DNA of 37,108 bases from a virus, in the IMG/VR virus record IMGVR_UViG_3300024520_000229, positions 1 to 37,108 of that record. One strand, 5' to 3'. A model generated the notes under the pieces. The model had not been told where the DNA came from. It did not search any database and was given only the letters and a program-made list of their open reading frames with translations. Positions 30,889 through 36,985 of this stretch are shown here, piece by piece (the stretch's first letter is position 1; the number at the start of each line of letters is the position of its first letter). The position numbers and the translations under genes were made by a program.

Positions 30889-31095
30889 ATGGAAGATGTA
30901 GTTTTAGTAGATAGCTTTGAAGGCCAATTGATTATTAAGGACATGTCGTCCTCTTGTCGTGAAATTATATATCTTGAAATTCATGAAGAGGCGCACGATA
31001 GATCTTTAGAATTTAATCTAAGTATCGATAACGCACAAAAACTAATTGACACTTTGCAAGACTTAATCCAAAACGCGGAGCACATGAATGATTAG
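30889..31095 (+). CDS. Unknown small protein under P4, 68 aa
   Basis: The real start is ATG 30889, after AACGGAGAAAGAAAG; a longer frame upstream would run over the promoter. The protein starts MEDVVLVDSFEGQLIIKDMS and ends with an acidic helix (NAQKLIDTLQDLIQNAE), a short beta-then-helix fold. No family is recognised. Overlaps the next gene by 8 bp. Confidence 0.65.
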   Translation: MEDVVLVDSFEGQLIIKDMSSSCREIIYLEIHEEAHDRSLEFNLSIDNAQKLIDTLQDLIQNAEHMND

Positions 31096-31315
31096 TTCAG
31101 ACTTATTTAAGGTGAGTGAAAGCATAATATCAAGAGAATTGACTTTAGCACTTTTCGGACTGGTCACAATTAAGGAAAAAGTCGAGAAGATTCACGAGTT
31201 GTCTAGTTTAATAAATGGTGTGATTCTAGACGATGATCTTTCATTGGCTAGTAAACAGAACACGATTGTAATTATCAATAGTCAAATAATGGCATTAACA
31301 CAAGGTTTAAAATGA
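31088..31315 (+). CDS. Unknown helical protein, 75 aa
   Basis: The frame starts MISSDLFKVSESIISRELTL and is almost fully helical and neutral, with a leucine-rich middle. No family is recognised. It is coupled with both neighbours (8-bp overlap and ATGA). Confidence 0.6.
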   Translation: MISSDLFKVSESIISRELTLALFGLVTIKEKVEKIHELSSLINGVILDDDLSLASKQNTIVIINSQIMALTQGLK

Positions 31316-31983
31316 GCAACACAGGCAACAGGAACATAGGCGACAGGAACATAGGCAACAGGAACATAGGCGATAGGAACGCAGGCGACTGGAACACAGG
31401 CGACTGGAACACAGGCAACAGCAACACAGGCGACTGGAACACAGGCAACAGCAACACAGGCGACTGGAACGCAGGCTACAGGAACACAGGCGACAGGAAC
31501 ACAGGTAACAGGAACACAGGCGACTGGAACATAGGCAACAGGAACACAGGCGACTGGAATAATGTTGATAAAGAGACAGGGTTTTTTAATACTGTCGATG
31601 CTGAGACAGTCAGGGTTTTTAATAATGATTGCAATAAATCGCTATGGGAAAATTCAGAGAAACCATCTTTTTTATATTTTGATCTGACCCAATGGATACG
31701 ATCAGATGATATGACCAACGAGGAAAAATCAGAAAACCCTGAGCACGAAACCATTATGGGCTATCTAAAAAAGTATGATTATAAAGAGCAGTTTAAAAAG
31801 TCATATAATGAAGCCAGTCAAGAAGATAAAGAGTTATTGTTAAAACTGCCTAATTTTGATGCGGATGTATTTTTGGAAATTTCAGGAATTGACGTTCGTA
31901 AAAATAACAATACGGATAAAATAGACGCTATTAATATGAAAATAAAAGAACTTCAAGAAGAAGTAGATAAACTCAAGGTTTAA
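31312..31983 (+). CDS. Pentapeptide-type NTG repeat protein with helical tail
   Basis: A 223-residue protein. Residues 3-84 are about 16 copies of a five-residue unit, N-[TIA]-G-[DN]-[RWS], one 15-bp DNA unit each (31318-31560). This pattern (N.G.. repeats) belongs to the Pentapeptide_2/PPE-like type and should fold into a narrow beta-solenoid. The second half is charged and helical (MTNEEKSENPEHETIMGYLK, ending in a coiled coil). Solenoids of this kind can mimic DNA or form scaffolds; no function is proven here. The DNA repeats are near identical, so copy number may vary between relatives. Confidence 0.8.
   Translation: MSNTGNRNIGDRNIGNRNIGDRNAGDWNTGDWNTGNSNTGDWNTGNSNTGDWNAGYRNTGDRNTGNRNTGDWNIGNRNTGDWNNVDKETGFFNTVDAETVRVFNNDCNKSLWENSEKPSFLYFDLTQWIRSDDMTNEEKSENPEHETIMGYLKKYDYKEQFKKSYNEASQEDKELLLKLPNFDADVFLEISGIDVRKNNNTDKIDAINMKIKELQEEVDKLKV
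31318..31560 (+). repeat. 15-bp tandem repeats within the repeat protein gene
   Basis: About 16 units of the form AACACAGGCGACTGG and near variants are arranged head to tail and stay in frame. They code the five-residue repeats. The low divergence points to recent expansion. Confidence 0.85.
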
Positions 31984-31984
31984 A

Positions 31985-32266
31985 ATGACACGAGAAGAAT
32001 TCAAAGATTTAATATATCCTTTTTCGCTGCGGCAAATTGCAGAAATGACAGGATATTCAAAAAGGACGCTAGAGGAGTATTCTAGCGGGAGGAGTCCAAT
32101 ATCAGTTAGGTTTACATCATCGATAACAAGGAGGCAAATTATCATAGCTTACAAGTATGGGCGTTATAATCCATCATTAAGCAATAATACTGTATATGGT
32201 AGAGTAAAAGCAGGCATTAAAGCCGGAGATAAGCGAGCGTTAAAATTTAAGGATGAGATAAAATGA
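31985..32266 (+). CDS. Helix-turn-helix protein, 93 aa
   Basis: Residues 13-45 (PFSLRQIAEMTGYSKRTLEE, then YSSGRSPISVRF) form a clear helix-turn-helix of the kind that senses DNA in phage regulators. The rest is basic (RRQIIIAYKYGRYN, KAGIKAGDKRALKFKD). It starts 1 bp after the repeat protein stop. It could act as a late-to-middle regulator. The binding site is unknown. Confidence 0.7.
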   Translation: MTREEFKDLIYPFSLRQIAEMTGYSKRTLEEYSSGRSPISVRFTSSITRRQIIIAYKYGRYNPSLSNNTVYGRVKAGIKAGDKRALKFKDEIK

Positions 32267-32430
32267 GCAATCCAAAATGTAAATTCTGCGGGAAGTACGC
32301 AAATTACAGCCTTTACCTGGCGGGAAGAATTACGGAATTATGCGCGGAGCATTATAAAAAGGCAGGGCAGAAAACAGAGCAGGTTGATACTTTTGGCATG
32401 CAGGTTAATGAAATACCGGAGGCAAGGTAA
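32263..32430 (+). CDS. Zinc-ribbon-like small protein, 55 aa
   Basis: CKFCGKYANY near the start and CAEHYKK at residues 27-33 form a Cys2-Cys-His site, a common small phage zinc motif. Coupled to both neighbours (ATGA, TAATG). Function unknown. Confidence 0.7.
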   Translation: MSNPKCKFCGKYANYSLYLAGRITELCAEHYKKAGQKTEQVDTFGMQVNEIPEAR

Positions 32431-32750
32431 TGAGCGAATTTGATCAATTATTTAATTCATTAGAAGCCAATGATCCTCAAATGTGCTTAATCAAAAAACT
32501 CAAGGCTGAGAACGCTGAGCTGATAACAGAGTGTCGAAATCATGCGCGAAATACAAACAAATTGATGGATGAGAATAAGAAGCTAAAAGCAGAGAATGAG
32601 AGGCTGAAAGTCGTGAATAACAAACTGAAAGAAGTGCTAACAGATATCATCGAAGAGAAAGAGTCAGTAGGTGATGATAATTGCGACCACTTGTTTGATT
32701 TGATCGATGATGCTTGGCGACAAGTTGACGGTTTAGGGGATAAAAAATGA
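32430..32750 (+). CDS. Coiled-coil protein, 106 aa
   Basis: Residues 20-80 are one long coiled coil with heptads (LKAENERLKVVNNKLKEVLT). A short acidic end follows (HLFDLIDDAWRQVDG). Such proteins occur before recombination exonucleases in phages and may aid oligomerisation, but no known family can be named. Confidence 0.65.
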   Translation: MSEFDQLFNSLEANDPQMCLIKKLKAENAELITECRNHARNTNKLMDENKKLKAENERLKVVNNKLKEVLTDIIEEKESVGDDNCDHLFDLIDDAWRQVDGLGDKK

Positions 32751-33544
32751 AAAAGTTTCGTATCAGATGTAGTGCAATTGGCCAGATAATGGGAAAGCTT
32801 AAAGGCGGATTGACGGAAAAGCAAACGGAAGAGATGGAGAAATTAAAAGCCAAGCTAGATGGTAAGGGCAGTCTAACAACTATTCAGGCGGCTAAACTGG
32901 TAGAGTTTGACGCAAAGAAAATCCAACCAAAAGAGCTGCCGGAAACTGCCAAGACTTATTGCAAGGAATGGTTTAAGCAAGAGTTGTATGGTAAGCGGAA
33001 GGAGTTAAAGAGTAAATATCTTGATAAAGGTATACTTGGCGAAGATGACGCAATCGATTTAGTGATTGAAGTTGAAAATCTGGATTTTAACGAAAAGAAT
33101 GAGGAGTATTTTGAGAGCGATTTTTTGACAGGTACGCCTGACTTACTTTATCCGGATTTGGTAACTGATACAAAATCCTCTTGGGACTGCTATACTTTCC
33201 CGCTATTCAAAACAGAGATAGATAAGGGGTATTGGTGGCAGTTACAGGGGTATATGGATCTTACAGGCCGCGAGAATGCAATGCTGAGTTATTGTTTAGT
33301 AGATATGCCGCGCCATATGATTGAGCAAGAAGCTTATTTGCTTGGCAAGAAGTCCGAGACGGGATTAATGACTGAGGATATTTATAATAAGGTTTTGGAA
33401 AAGCGCACATATAGCCACATTGATAAAAAGTACCGCGTGAAGTCGTTTAAGTTTGAATATGATAATCAAGCTATGCAGGTTGTTAGGGATCGCGTTAAGA
33501 TGTGCCAAGTGTATATTAATAAATTGGAGCTAGAGACGTTATAA
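32747..33544 (+). CDS. Recombination exonuclease, PD-(D/E)XK (YqaJ/lambda Exo-like)
   Basis: A 265-residue nuclease. EDDAIDLVIEVENL holds an early acidic residue, GTPDLLYPDLVTDTKSS holds the catalytic Asp and DxK pair, and YWWQLQGYMDLTGRE the QxxxY motif of the family. The N-terminal IRCSAIGQIMG matches the usual start (RCSAIGKIM). It trims double-stranded ends so that the annealing protein at 23979 can pair the exposed strand. It is coupled by 4 bp to the coiled-coil gene. Confidence 0.88.
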   Translation: MKKFRIRCSAIGQIMGKLKGGLTEKQTEEMEKLKAKLDGKGSLTTIQAAKLVEFDAKKIQPKELPETAKTYCKEWFKQELYGKRKELKSKYLDKGILGEDDAIDLVIEVENLDFNEKNEEYFESDFLTGTPDLLYPDLVTDTKSSWDCYTFPLFKTEIDKGYWWQLQGYMDLTGRENAMLSYCLVDMPRHMIEQEAYLLGKKSETGLMTEDIYNKVLEKRTYSHIDKKYRVKSFKFEYDNQAMQVVRDRVKMCQVYINKLELETL

Positions 33545-33552
33545 AAAGAAAA

Positions 33553-33580
33553 GCCCGCAACACTAGGGAATGTTGCGGGC
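33553..33580. terminator. Strong hairpin, possibly bidirectional
   Basis: GCCCGCAACA (33553-33562) pairs perfectly with TGTTGCGGGC (33571-33580). The T-rich tail is only on the minus strand (TTTTCTTTTT). On the plus strand the hairpin lies just after the exonuclease stop and could protect or process the mRNA. Confidence 0.6.
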
Positions 33581-33660
33581 CTTAACGGAGTGCTGCAAGG
33601 GAGGGCAGCTATAAGCAAGATTATTATACGTGTTAATACGATAGATTACAAGGCTGAATA

Positions 33661-33831
33661 ATGATGGGCGATAAATTTACTGAGGAATGTATAGTCAATG
33701 ATAAGATTTTAAAACAGGGTGATAGGTATAAAATATTGATGGAACATGAACATTTTTTAATAATTGAGTTGGAGAACGGCCAGGAATATCCAGCCTTTAG
33801 AAATGAATTTAAGGAGTTTGCGATAAAATGA
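33661..33831 (+). CDS. Unknown small protein, 56 aa
   Basis: ATG 33661 has no strong ribosome site (AAGGCTGAATA). The product starts MMGDKFTEECIVNDKILKQG and has a beta-rich middle and a helical end. It overlaps the next gene by 3 bp. AACGGAG at 33584-33590 and TATACGTGT near 33627 recall the regulatory elements of P1-P4. No family is recognised. Confidence 0.6.
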   Translation: MMGDKFTEECIVNDKILKQGDRYKILMEHEHFLIIELENGQEYPAFRNEFKEFAIK

Positions 33832-34121
33832 ATGAGCATTATAAGAAGAATACGCACATTGTAGGGGCATCGAGTAAAGACAAAATCATAACAGTTGATC
33901 CTTATTACGTGTCAAAGTATTGTGACGTTATGAGCTTGGGCGCTCCGGCTTTCCATATGCTTAAAAAGTTGATGAGAGGAAGAGCGAAAGGCCATACTGA
34001 AAAGCAAGTCTTGTGTGAGTTACAGCTTTGTTTAGATCGTTGGAAAGAACTGGCTGAGGTTGATTGTATTTGCGAAGATGATTTAACTTGCGCTCAATGC
34101 GTTGAAATTGATGGAATGTAA
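33828..34121 (+). CDS. Unknown protein with Cys-rich end, 97 aa
   Basis: The protein starts MNEHYKKNTHIVGASSKDKI and carries several late cysteines in CICEDDLTCAQC, perhaps a metal site. A helix with many Lys/Arg lies in the middle (MLKKLMRGRAKGHTEKQV). No family is recognised. It overlaps the next gene by 11 bp. Confidence 0.6.
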   Translation: MNEHYKKNTHIVGASSKDKIITVDPYYVSKYCDVMSLGAPAFHMLKKLMRGRAKGHTEKQVLCELQLCLDRWKELAEVDCICEDDLTCAQCVEIDGM

Positions 34122-34323
34122 AGAGTGTTTTCACTGCGGTAAAGTAAAGCCGCTTAGTGAGTACCGGAAGACCGAAAAGAAGTACAGTAGGCCGGAGCAA
34201 TTAGGATGTTGTATTGGTTGCAAGGACTGCACCAGGCCGGACGTAGCAAAGATCAGGATTATGGGTAAGTATTTGCACAGGAATCAAGATTGGTGGAAAA
34301 CAGAAGAAGAAGGAGTAGTTTAA
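34111..34323 (+). CDS. Zinc-binding small protein, 70 aa
   Basis: CKECFHCGKVKPLSEYRK and later CCIGCKDC give a four-Cys-pair pattern common in phage small HNH-like or zinc-finger proteins ('CxxCGxxKPLxEF'). It lacks an HNH motif, so nuclease activity is not claimed. I choose ATG 34111, although a TTG nine bases upstream is in frame. Confidence 0.7.
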   Translation: MECKECFHCGKVKPLSEYRKTEKKYSRPEQLGCCIGCKDCTRPDVAKIRIMGKYLHRNQDWWKTEEEGVV

Positions 34324-34326
34324 AGG

Positions 34327-34491
34327 ATGAGCAATTTTAATAATTTAGTGATTCCAACATGTACAGAGTATGCCCAATATTTACTTATAGAATATATGCA
34401 TGGTGGTGTTTCTGATGATTCTTATCAATTATTTATGGAAGCAAGAAAAAGACAGATAAGAATTCATAACGATAGGCAAGGTTTATTATGA
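34327..34491 (+). CDS. Small protein before terminase small subunit, 54 aa
   Basis: The ATG at 34327 follows TTTAAAGG and lies 3 bp after the stop of the zinc-binding gene. The product starts MSNFNNLVIPTCTEYAQYLL and is helical. Its stop overlaps the small terminase start (ATGA), so it belongs to the packaging operon. Function unknown. Confidence 0.6.
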   Translation: MSNFNNLVIPTCTEYAQYLLIEYMHGGVSDDSYQLFMEARKRQIRIHNDRQGLL

Positions 34492-34898
34492 GTGAAGAAA
34501 GAAAAAGCAACGCAGGAAGGCCACCAGCTTTTGTTAATGATGAAGAGCTTCAAGAGTTGGTTGATTTATATTTCCAAGAGCTTGAGTATCAGGATGATAA
34601 AGGCAATACGTTTACTAAGCCCGCAACCATTACAGGTATAGCTTTAAGGTTGGGATTTTGTAGTAGGCAATCATTTTATGATTATGAAAAAAAGTCGGAA
34701 TTTACTTACACAGTAAAAAAAGCAAGGCTTAGAGTTGAAGAGAGTTATGAAAATCATTTGTTCGGGAAGTCATCAACAGGTGCGATATTTGCGCTTAAAA
34801 ATATGGGTTGGACTGATAAGATGGAAGTTGAAAGTACAGTGGAAGTTACCGGACGGCCGCTGATAAGTTTTGGCGATACGAGTAAAAAAGGAGAGTAA
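34488..34898 (+). CDS. terS: Terminase small subunit, gp3-like
   Basis: A 136-residue DNA-recognition subunit that selects the packaging site. The family pattern of P22 gp3-like/phage packaging proteins is clear: NAGRPPAFVNDEELQELVDL at 8-27, then ITGIALRLGFCSRQSFYDYE (about 49-68, the helix-turn-helix), KKARLRVEESYENHLF and GAIFALKNMGWTDKMEVE. The large subunit is 4.6 kb further on if the window is read as a circle. It starts on the stop of the gene before. Confidence 0.9.
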   Translation: MSEERKSNAGRPPAFVNDEELQELVDLYFQELEYQDDKGNTFTKPATITGIALRLGFCSRQSFYDYEKKSEFTYTVKKARLRVEESYENHLFGKSSTGAIFALKNMGWTDKMEVESTVEVTGRPLISFGDTSKKGE

Positions 34899-34901
34899 GC
34901 G

Positions 34902-35357
34902 ATGAGTGATTGGATGTATATACTTTTGGTGGTGGTGGTGGTGGGTTTATGGATAGGGTTCACTATAGCAGAGTGGTTGATTAAGTTCATGGAGAGGGGG
35001 AGTCATTCGGTAGCATATACGCCATTGCCAATGCCGGAAGTAAAGCCACCTAGGGAGTATTATGAGCATACATATACACTTCCGGTTAGTTGTTGGAACT
35101 CTGAAACTAATAAAATAGAGATGCCTGCCAACAATCATAAGTCCAATAAAGATGACTTCATGGTTGTTATGGGTGCGGAGAAAGGAAGGGGTGTTAATGA
35201 AGATAAGTATGAATATATGATGAGAGTCCGCGATGATATACGCGAGGGTCAAATTAGTTATTCAGATGGAGTCCCAAGGAAGAAGTTATCAAGGATTCAA
35301 GAGTTGTGCGCTCAAATAAAAAAGAATAAGATAGAGACAAGAGCTGATAATTTATAA
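34902..35357 (+). CDS. Membrane-anchored protein after terS, 151 aa
   Basis: Residues 4-27 form one membrane helix (WMYILLVVVVVGLWIGFTIA), coded by a run of GGTGGTGGTGG. The rest is soluble and charged, with a proline-rich link (YTPLPMPEVKPPREYYE) and a basic end. GAGAGTAAGCG before the ATG is the ribosome site. The place after terS and the fold suggest an envelope-directed accessory protein. No family is recognised. Confidence 0.65.
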   Translation: MSDWMYILLVVVVVGLWIGFTIAEWLIKFMERGSHSVAYTPLPMPEVKPPREYYEHTYTLPVSCWNSETNKIEMPANNHKSNKDDFMVVMGAEKGRGVNEDKYEYMMRVRDDIREGQISYSDGVPRKKLSRIQELCAQIKKNKIETRADNL

Positions 35358-35383
35358 ACCCAAGCCGCTATCTTAGATAAGAA

Positions 35384-35412
35384 AGCCTTACTTTAATTAG
35401 TAGGGCTTTTTT
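35384..35412 (+). terminator. Rho-independent terminator of the terS operon
   Basis: AGCCTTACT (35384-35392) and AGTAGGGCT (35399-35407) pair around TTAATT, followed by six T and GTGC. First of three similar terminators in this region. Confidence 0.9.
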
Positions 35413-35664
35413 GTGCATGGGGTATTGTATTAATTGCCAATTGTATTATTATTAGTCAAGACATTAAGCAAAGCCCTTTAACTTGAGATTCTTAGAGTCA
35501 GAGTGGGCTTGTACTGTTCAAAGCTTGGCGCTTGCAGTGTTTAATGTTTGTTTATATAAATGTATTTGATTACAAGCCGGACATCCTTGGGAAAAAGGTT
35601 TTATATACTCCCTGTTCAAAGCCAACGCGCTTGCAGTAAGCCTTATCATTAATTTGATAGGGCT
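35413..35664 (+). ncRNA. Non-coding stretch with twin hairpins, candidate small RNA(s)
   Basis: No credible gene is seen. Two near copies, CTGTTCAAAG..CGCTTGCAGT at 35514-35538 and 35612-35637, lie 98 bp apart; each can fold into a similar hairpin and their loops, TTGGC and GCCAA, are complementary. A promoter-like pair TTGCAG (35532) and TATAAA (35555) stands between them, and a terminator follows the second. One or two small RNAs or an RNA switch is likely. Confidence 0.5.
35532..35560 (+). promoter_or_regulatory. Possible promoter inside the non-coding stretch
   Basis: TTGCAG (35532-35537), 17 bp, TATAAA (35555-35560). It would start an RNA of about 100 nt that ends at the terminator at 35664. 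Confidence 0.45.
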
Positions 35665-35669
35665 TTTTT
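35639..35669 (+). terminator. Rho-independent terminator, second of three
   Basis: AGCCTTATCA (35639-35648) pairs with TGATAGGGCT (35655-35664) around TTAATT; six T and GTGC follow. Confidence 0.9.
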
Positions 35670-35674
35670 GTGCC

Positions 35675-35702
35675 TTGAATCACGCTCATAACAATGTATA
35701 TT
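35675..35702 (+). promoter_or_regulatory. Promoter of candidate small RNA
   Basis: TTGAAT (35675-35680), 16 bp, TATATT (35697-35702), directly after a terminator. The expected start CTAAGCAGCGAATTAA is like the ATAAGC starts of P1, P2 and P4. Confidence 0.7.
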
Positions 35703-35748
35703 ATAATCTAAGCAGCGAATTAATCTAAAGAAATTAACGAAAAGGCCA

Positions 35749-35817
35749 ATGATCGCTGAAGCCACGCCAATGGCTTTGGGTCACCAGTTAACGAAGTTAG
35801 ATCAACCTAGCAATTGA
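35749..35817 (+). CDS. Possible micro-gene, 22 aa
   Basis: A 22-codon frame (MIAEATPMALGHQLTKLDQP, end SN) with AAAGG only 3 nt before the ATG, which is closer than ideal. It overlaps the stems of the candidate RNA. Low confidence; listed because the transcript has a promoter and terminator of its own. Confidence 0.25.
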   Translation: MIAEATPMALGHQLTKLDQPSN

Positions 35818-35877
35818 TCCAAGCAGTACCAAAGACCACTAAGACTTATAACCACTGGAATGGCTATAGATCCTTTA

Positions 35878-35908
35878 AGCCTCACTACGGGAATAGTGGG
35901 GCTTTTTT
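35878..35908 (+). terminator. Rho-independent terminator, third of three
   Basis: AGCCTCACTA (35878-35887) pairs with TAGTGGGGCT (35894-35903), followed by six T and GTGC. Confidence 0.92.
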
Positions 35909-35942
35909 GTGCTTACAATCTACCACGCTTTTTATATACGCC

Positions 35943-35971
35943 TTTAACATAATACAATCGTATGTTATTAG
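35943..35971 (+). promoter_or_regulatory. Possible promoter/operator of the prepilin operon
   Basis: TTTAAC (35943-35948), 17 bp, TATTAG (35966-35971). The spacer holds ATAC-AATC-GTAT, and AACATA/TATGTT face each other outside it. The -35 is weak, so an activator or repressor may act here. Confidence 0.4.
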
Positions 35972-36010
35972 TACCGGTTAAAACTATTAGCCTAGTAATC
36001 ATAGCTGGTG

Positions 36011-36037
36011 CTTCCCCGTTCTGTAGGAGCGGGGAGG
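36011..36037 (+). promoter_or_regulatory. Stable 11-bp leader hairpin before the prepilin operon
   Basis: CTTCCCCGTTC (36011-36021) pairs with GAGCGGGGAGG (36027-36037) around TGTAG, with two wobbles. No T run follows. It stands 14 nt before the AAAGGTG ribosome site, so it may control or protect this mRNA. Confidence 0.6.
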
Positions 36038-36058
36038 CTTAACTCTAAAGGTGATTAT

Positions 36059-36157
36059 ATGTATGAGATATGGTTTTATATGGTGTTGCATTTAATCGCG
36101 TTATTTGGCGCGGTATTCGTTTCAATCTGCTTCCTGGTCGATGAGGTGACGGCATGA
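36059..36157 (+). CDS. Small single-helix membrane protein, 32 aa
   Basis: The product starts MYEIWFYMVLHLIALFGAVF and is one hydrophobic helix with a short acidic end (LVDEVTA). AAAGGTG precedes the ATG. Its stop overlaps the prepilin-like gene (ATGA), so the two are made together. It could be a holin-like or pilin-partner peptide; neither is shown. Confidence 0.65.
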   Translation: MYEIWFYMVLHLIALFGAVFVSICFLVDEVTA

Positions 36158-36600
36158 AATTCACGCTCATTGAGATGCTGGCAGTGATCACTATCACGTC
36201 ATTCTTGTTGGTCATGGTGCTATCTATTAAGGTTGGCAGCGGAGTCAATAGCAAGCAAGCCCATGTGGGGGAACTCATAGAAGCCGCTAAGATGGCCAAT
36301 ATACTCACAGCTGAAGATTCTATCGTGACTAATAACGGAATGGATGTAACGGCCACTTATTACGAGCATACCGGCAATGGCACGACCGCGCAAGTCACCA
36401 GGTCAATTCAATTGAATGGTGTATTGCTTCAGATGTTCAGGGGGCCGAATCCAGTAAGCTCATTTACTTTTAGGCAGTTCGAAGTCTTTCCGGCAGGGCC
36501 AGAGGTACGGCTTGAGATGTCAACGCCTAAAGATAAAGGCGGGGTTATACGGGTGAATAGCTTTACAGGTAGGCTGAGTTATTATGAGGCGGCACAATGA
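36154..36600 (+). CDS. Prepilin-like protein (type II secretion/type IV pilin N-terminus)
   Basis: A 148-residue protein that starts MKFTLIEMLAVITITSFLLV, the N-terminal methylation motif with the FTLIE core, invariant Glu at +5 and a hydrophobic helix (residues 3-25). The leader before Phe is only MK and lacks the usual Gly at -1, a form known to me from Lentisphaerae-type pseudopilins. Residues 30-148 form a soluble head rich in beta strands (VTATYYEHTGNG, SSFTFRQFEVFPAG, GVIRVNSFTGRLSYYE). It should insert in the inner membrane and could be processed by the host prepilin peptidase and join or block a host pseudopilus or type II secretion system. It is the middle gene of an ATGA-coupled trio. 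Confidence 0.8.
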   Translation: MKFTLIEMLAVITITSFLLVMVLSIKVGSGVNSKQAHVGELIEAAKMANILTAEDSIVTNNGMDVTATYYEHTGNGTTAQVTRSIQLNGVLLQMFRGPNPVSSFTFRQFEVFPAGPEVRLEMSTPKDKGGVIRVNSFTGRLSYYEAAQ

Positions 36601-36710
36601 ATAAGTCAGAGTATGAGCGGTTGAAGCAGGCTATTGAGCGGGACTTGATAATAGCTAGAAAGGCGATAATTAGGGCGACAAAAAAGCTATTTGATAAGAC
36701 TTATAAGTAA
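36597..36710 (+). CDS. Small lysine-rich protein, 37 aa
   Basis: The frame starts MNKSEYERLKQAIERDLIIA and ends KKLFDKTYK, a single basic helix. The start overlaps the prepilin-like stop (ATGA). Its last 24 codons are repeated at the window start. No family is recognised. As part of the prepilin operon it may be a partner, or a regulator of the repeat region in which it ends. Confidence 0.65.
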   Translation: MNKSEYERLKQAIERDLIIARKAIIRATKKLFDKTYK

Positions 36711-36762
36711 TCTTTATACATTATATAAGTAATCCTTATATATTATCATCTACTATCATGTG
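36636..36762. repeat. Terminal direct repeat, right copy
   Basis: Identical to 1-127; see the left copy. This copy is complete with the start of its gene. Beyond it five CTATCA-like words continue at 36753, 36763, 36775, 36785 and 36795. Confidence 0.85.
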
Positions 36763-36827
36763 TTATCACTTTAATTATCACCTACTATCATATACTATCA
36801 ATGTTCAGAAGCTTTGAAAGATGCTAC

Positions 36828-36856
36828 TTGACAAGGTTTTTATGAGAAACTATACT
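36828..36856 (+). promoter_or_regulatory. Consensus sigma70 promoter, right branch
   Basis: TTGACA (36828-36833), 17 bp, TATACT (36851-36856), the best match to the sigma70 consensus in the window. A pyrimidine-rich leader (36860-36920) follows, then GGGATAAGCAAAA before the last gene. Confidence 0.85.
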
Positions 36857-36985
36857 ACGGCTTCTTTCTCTTTTCTTTTACCTGGTTTTCTTTTCTCTTT
36901 CTTGTTTTGCTACTTTGTTTAGCAGGTTAAGAACATCAGATGAAGAACATAAGAAGCATAAGCAACAACAACGGGATAAGCAAAA

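Larger units (their letters stand above)
35709..35908 (+). ncRNA. Candidate small RNA, about 200 nt
   Basis: The stretch has its own promoter and a strong terminator. Local stems are seen: AAGCCA-CGCCAA-TGGCTT (35758-35776 region) and GATCAA-CCTAGCAA-TTGATC (35800-35820 region). One 22-codon frame, 35749-35817 (start MIAEATPMALGH), has AAAGG close to its ATG, so a small peptide mRNA is the alternative. The architecture equals that at 3743-3966. Confidence 0.55.

Noticed and set aside
31318-31560. CRISPR-like array of 15-bp units
   Set aside because: The units are contiguous without spacers, stay in frame and code five-residue repeats.
35505-35545. tRNA-like GTTCAAA word suggesting a T-arm
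   Set aside because: The flanking bases do not form a 5-bp T stem, and no acceptor, D-arm or anticodon arm can be built.
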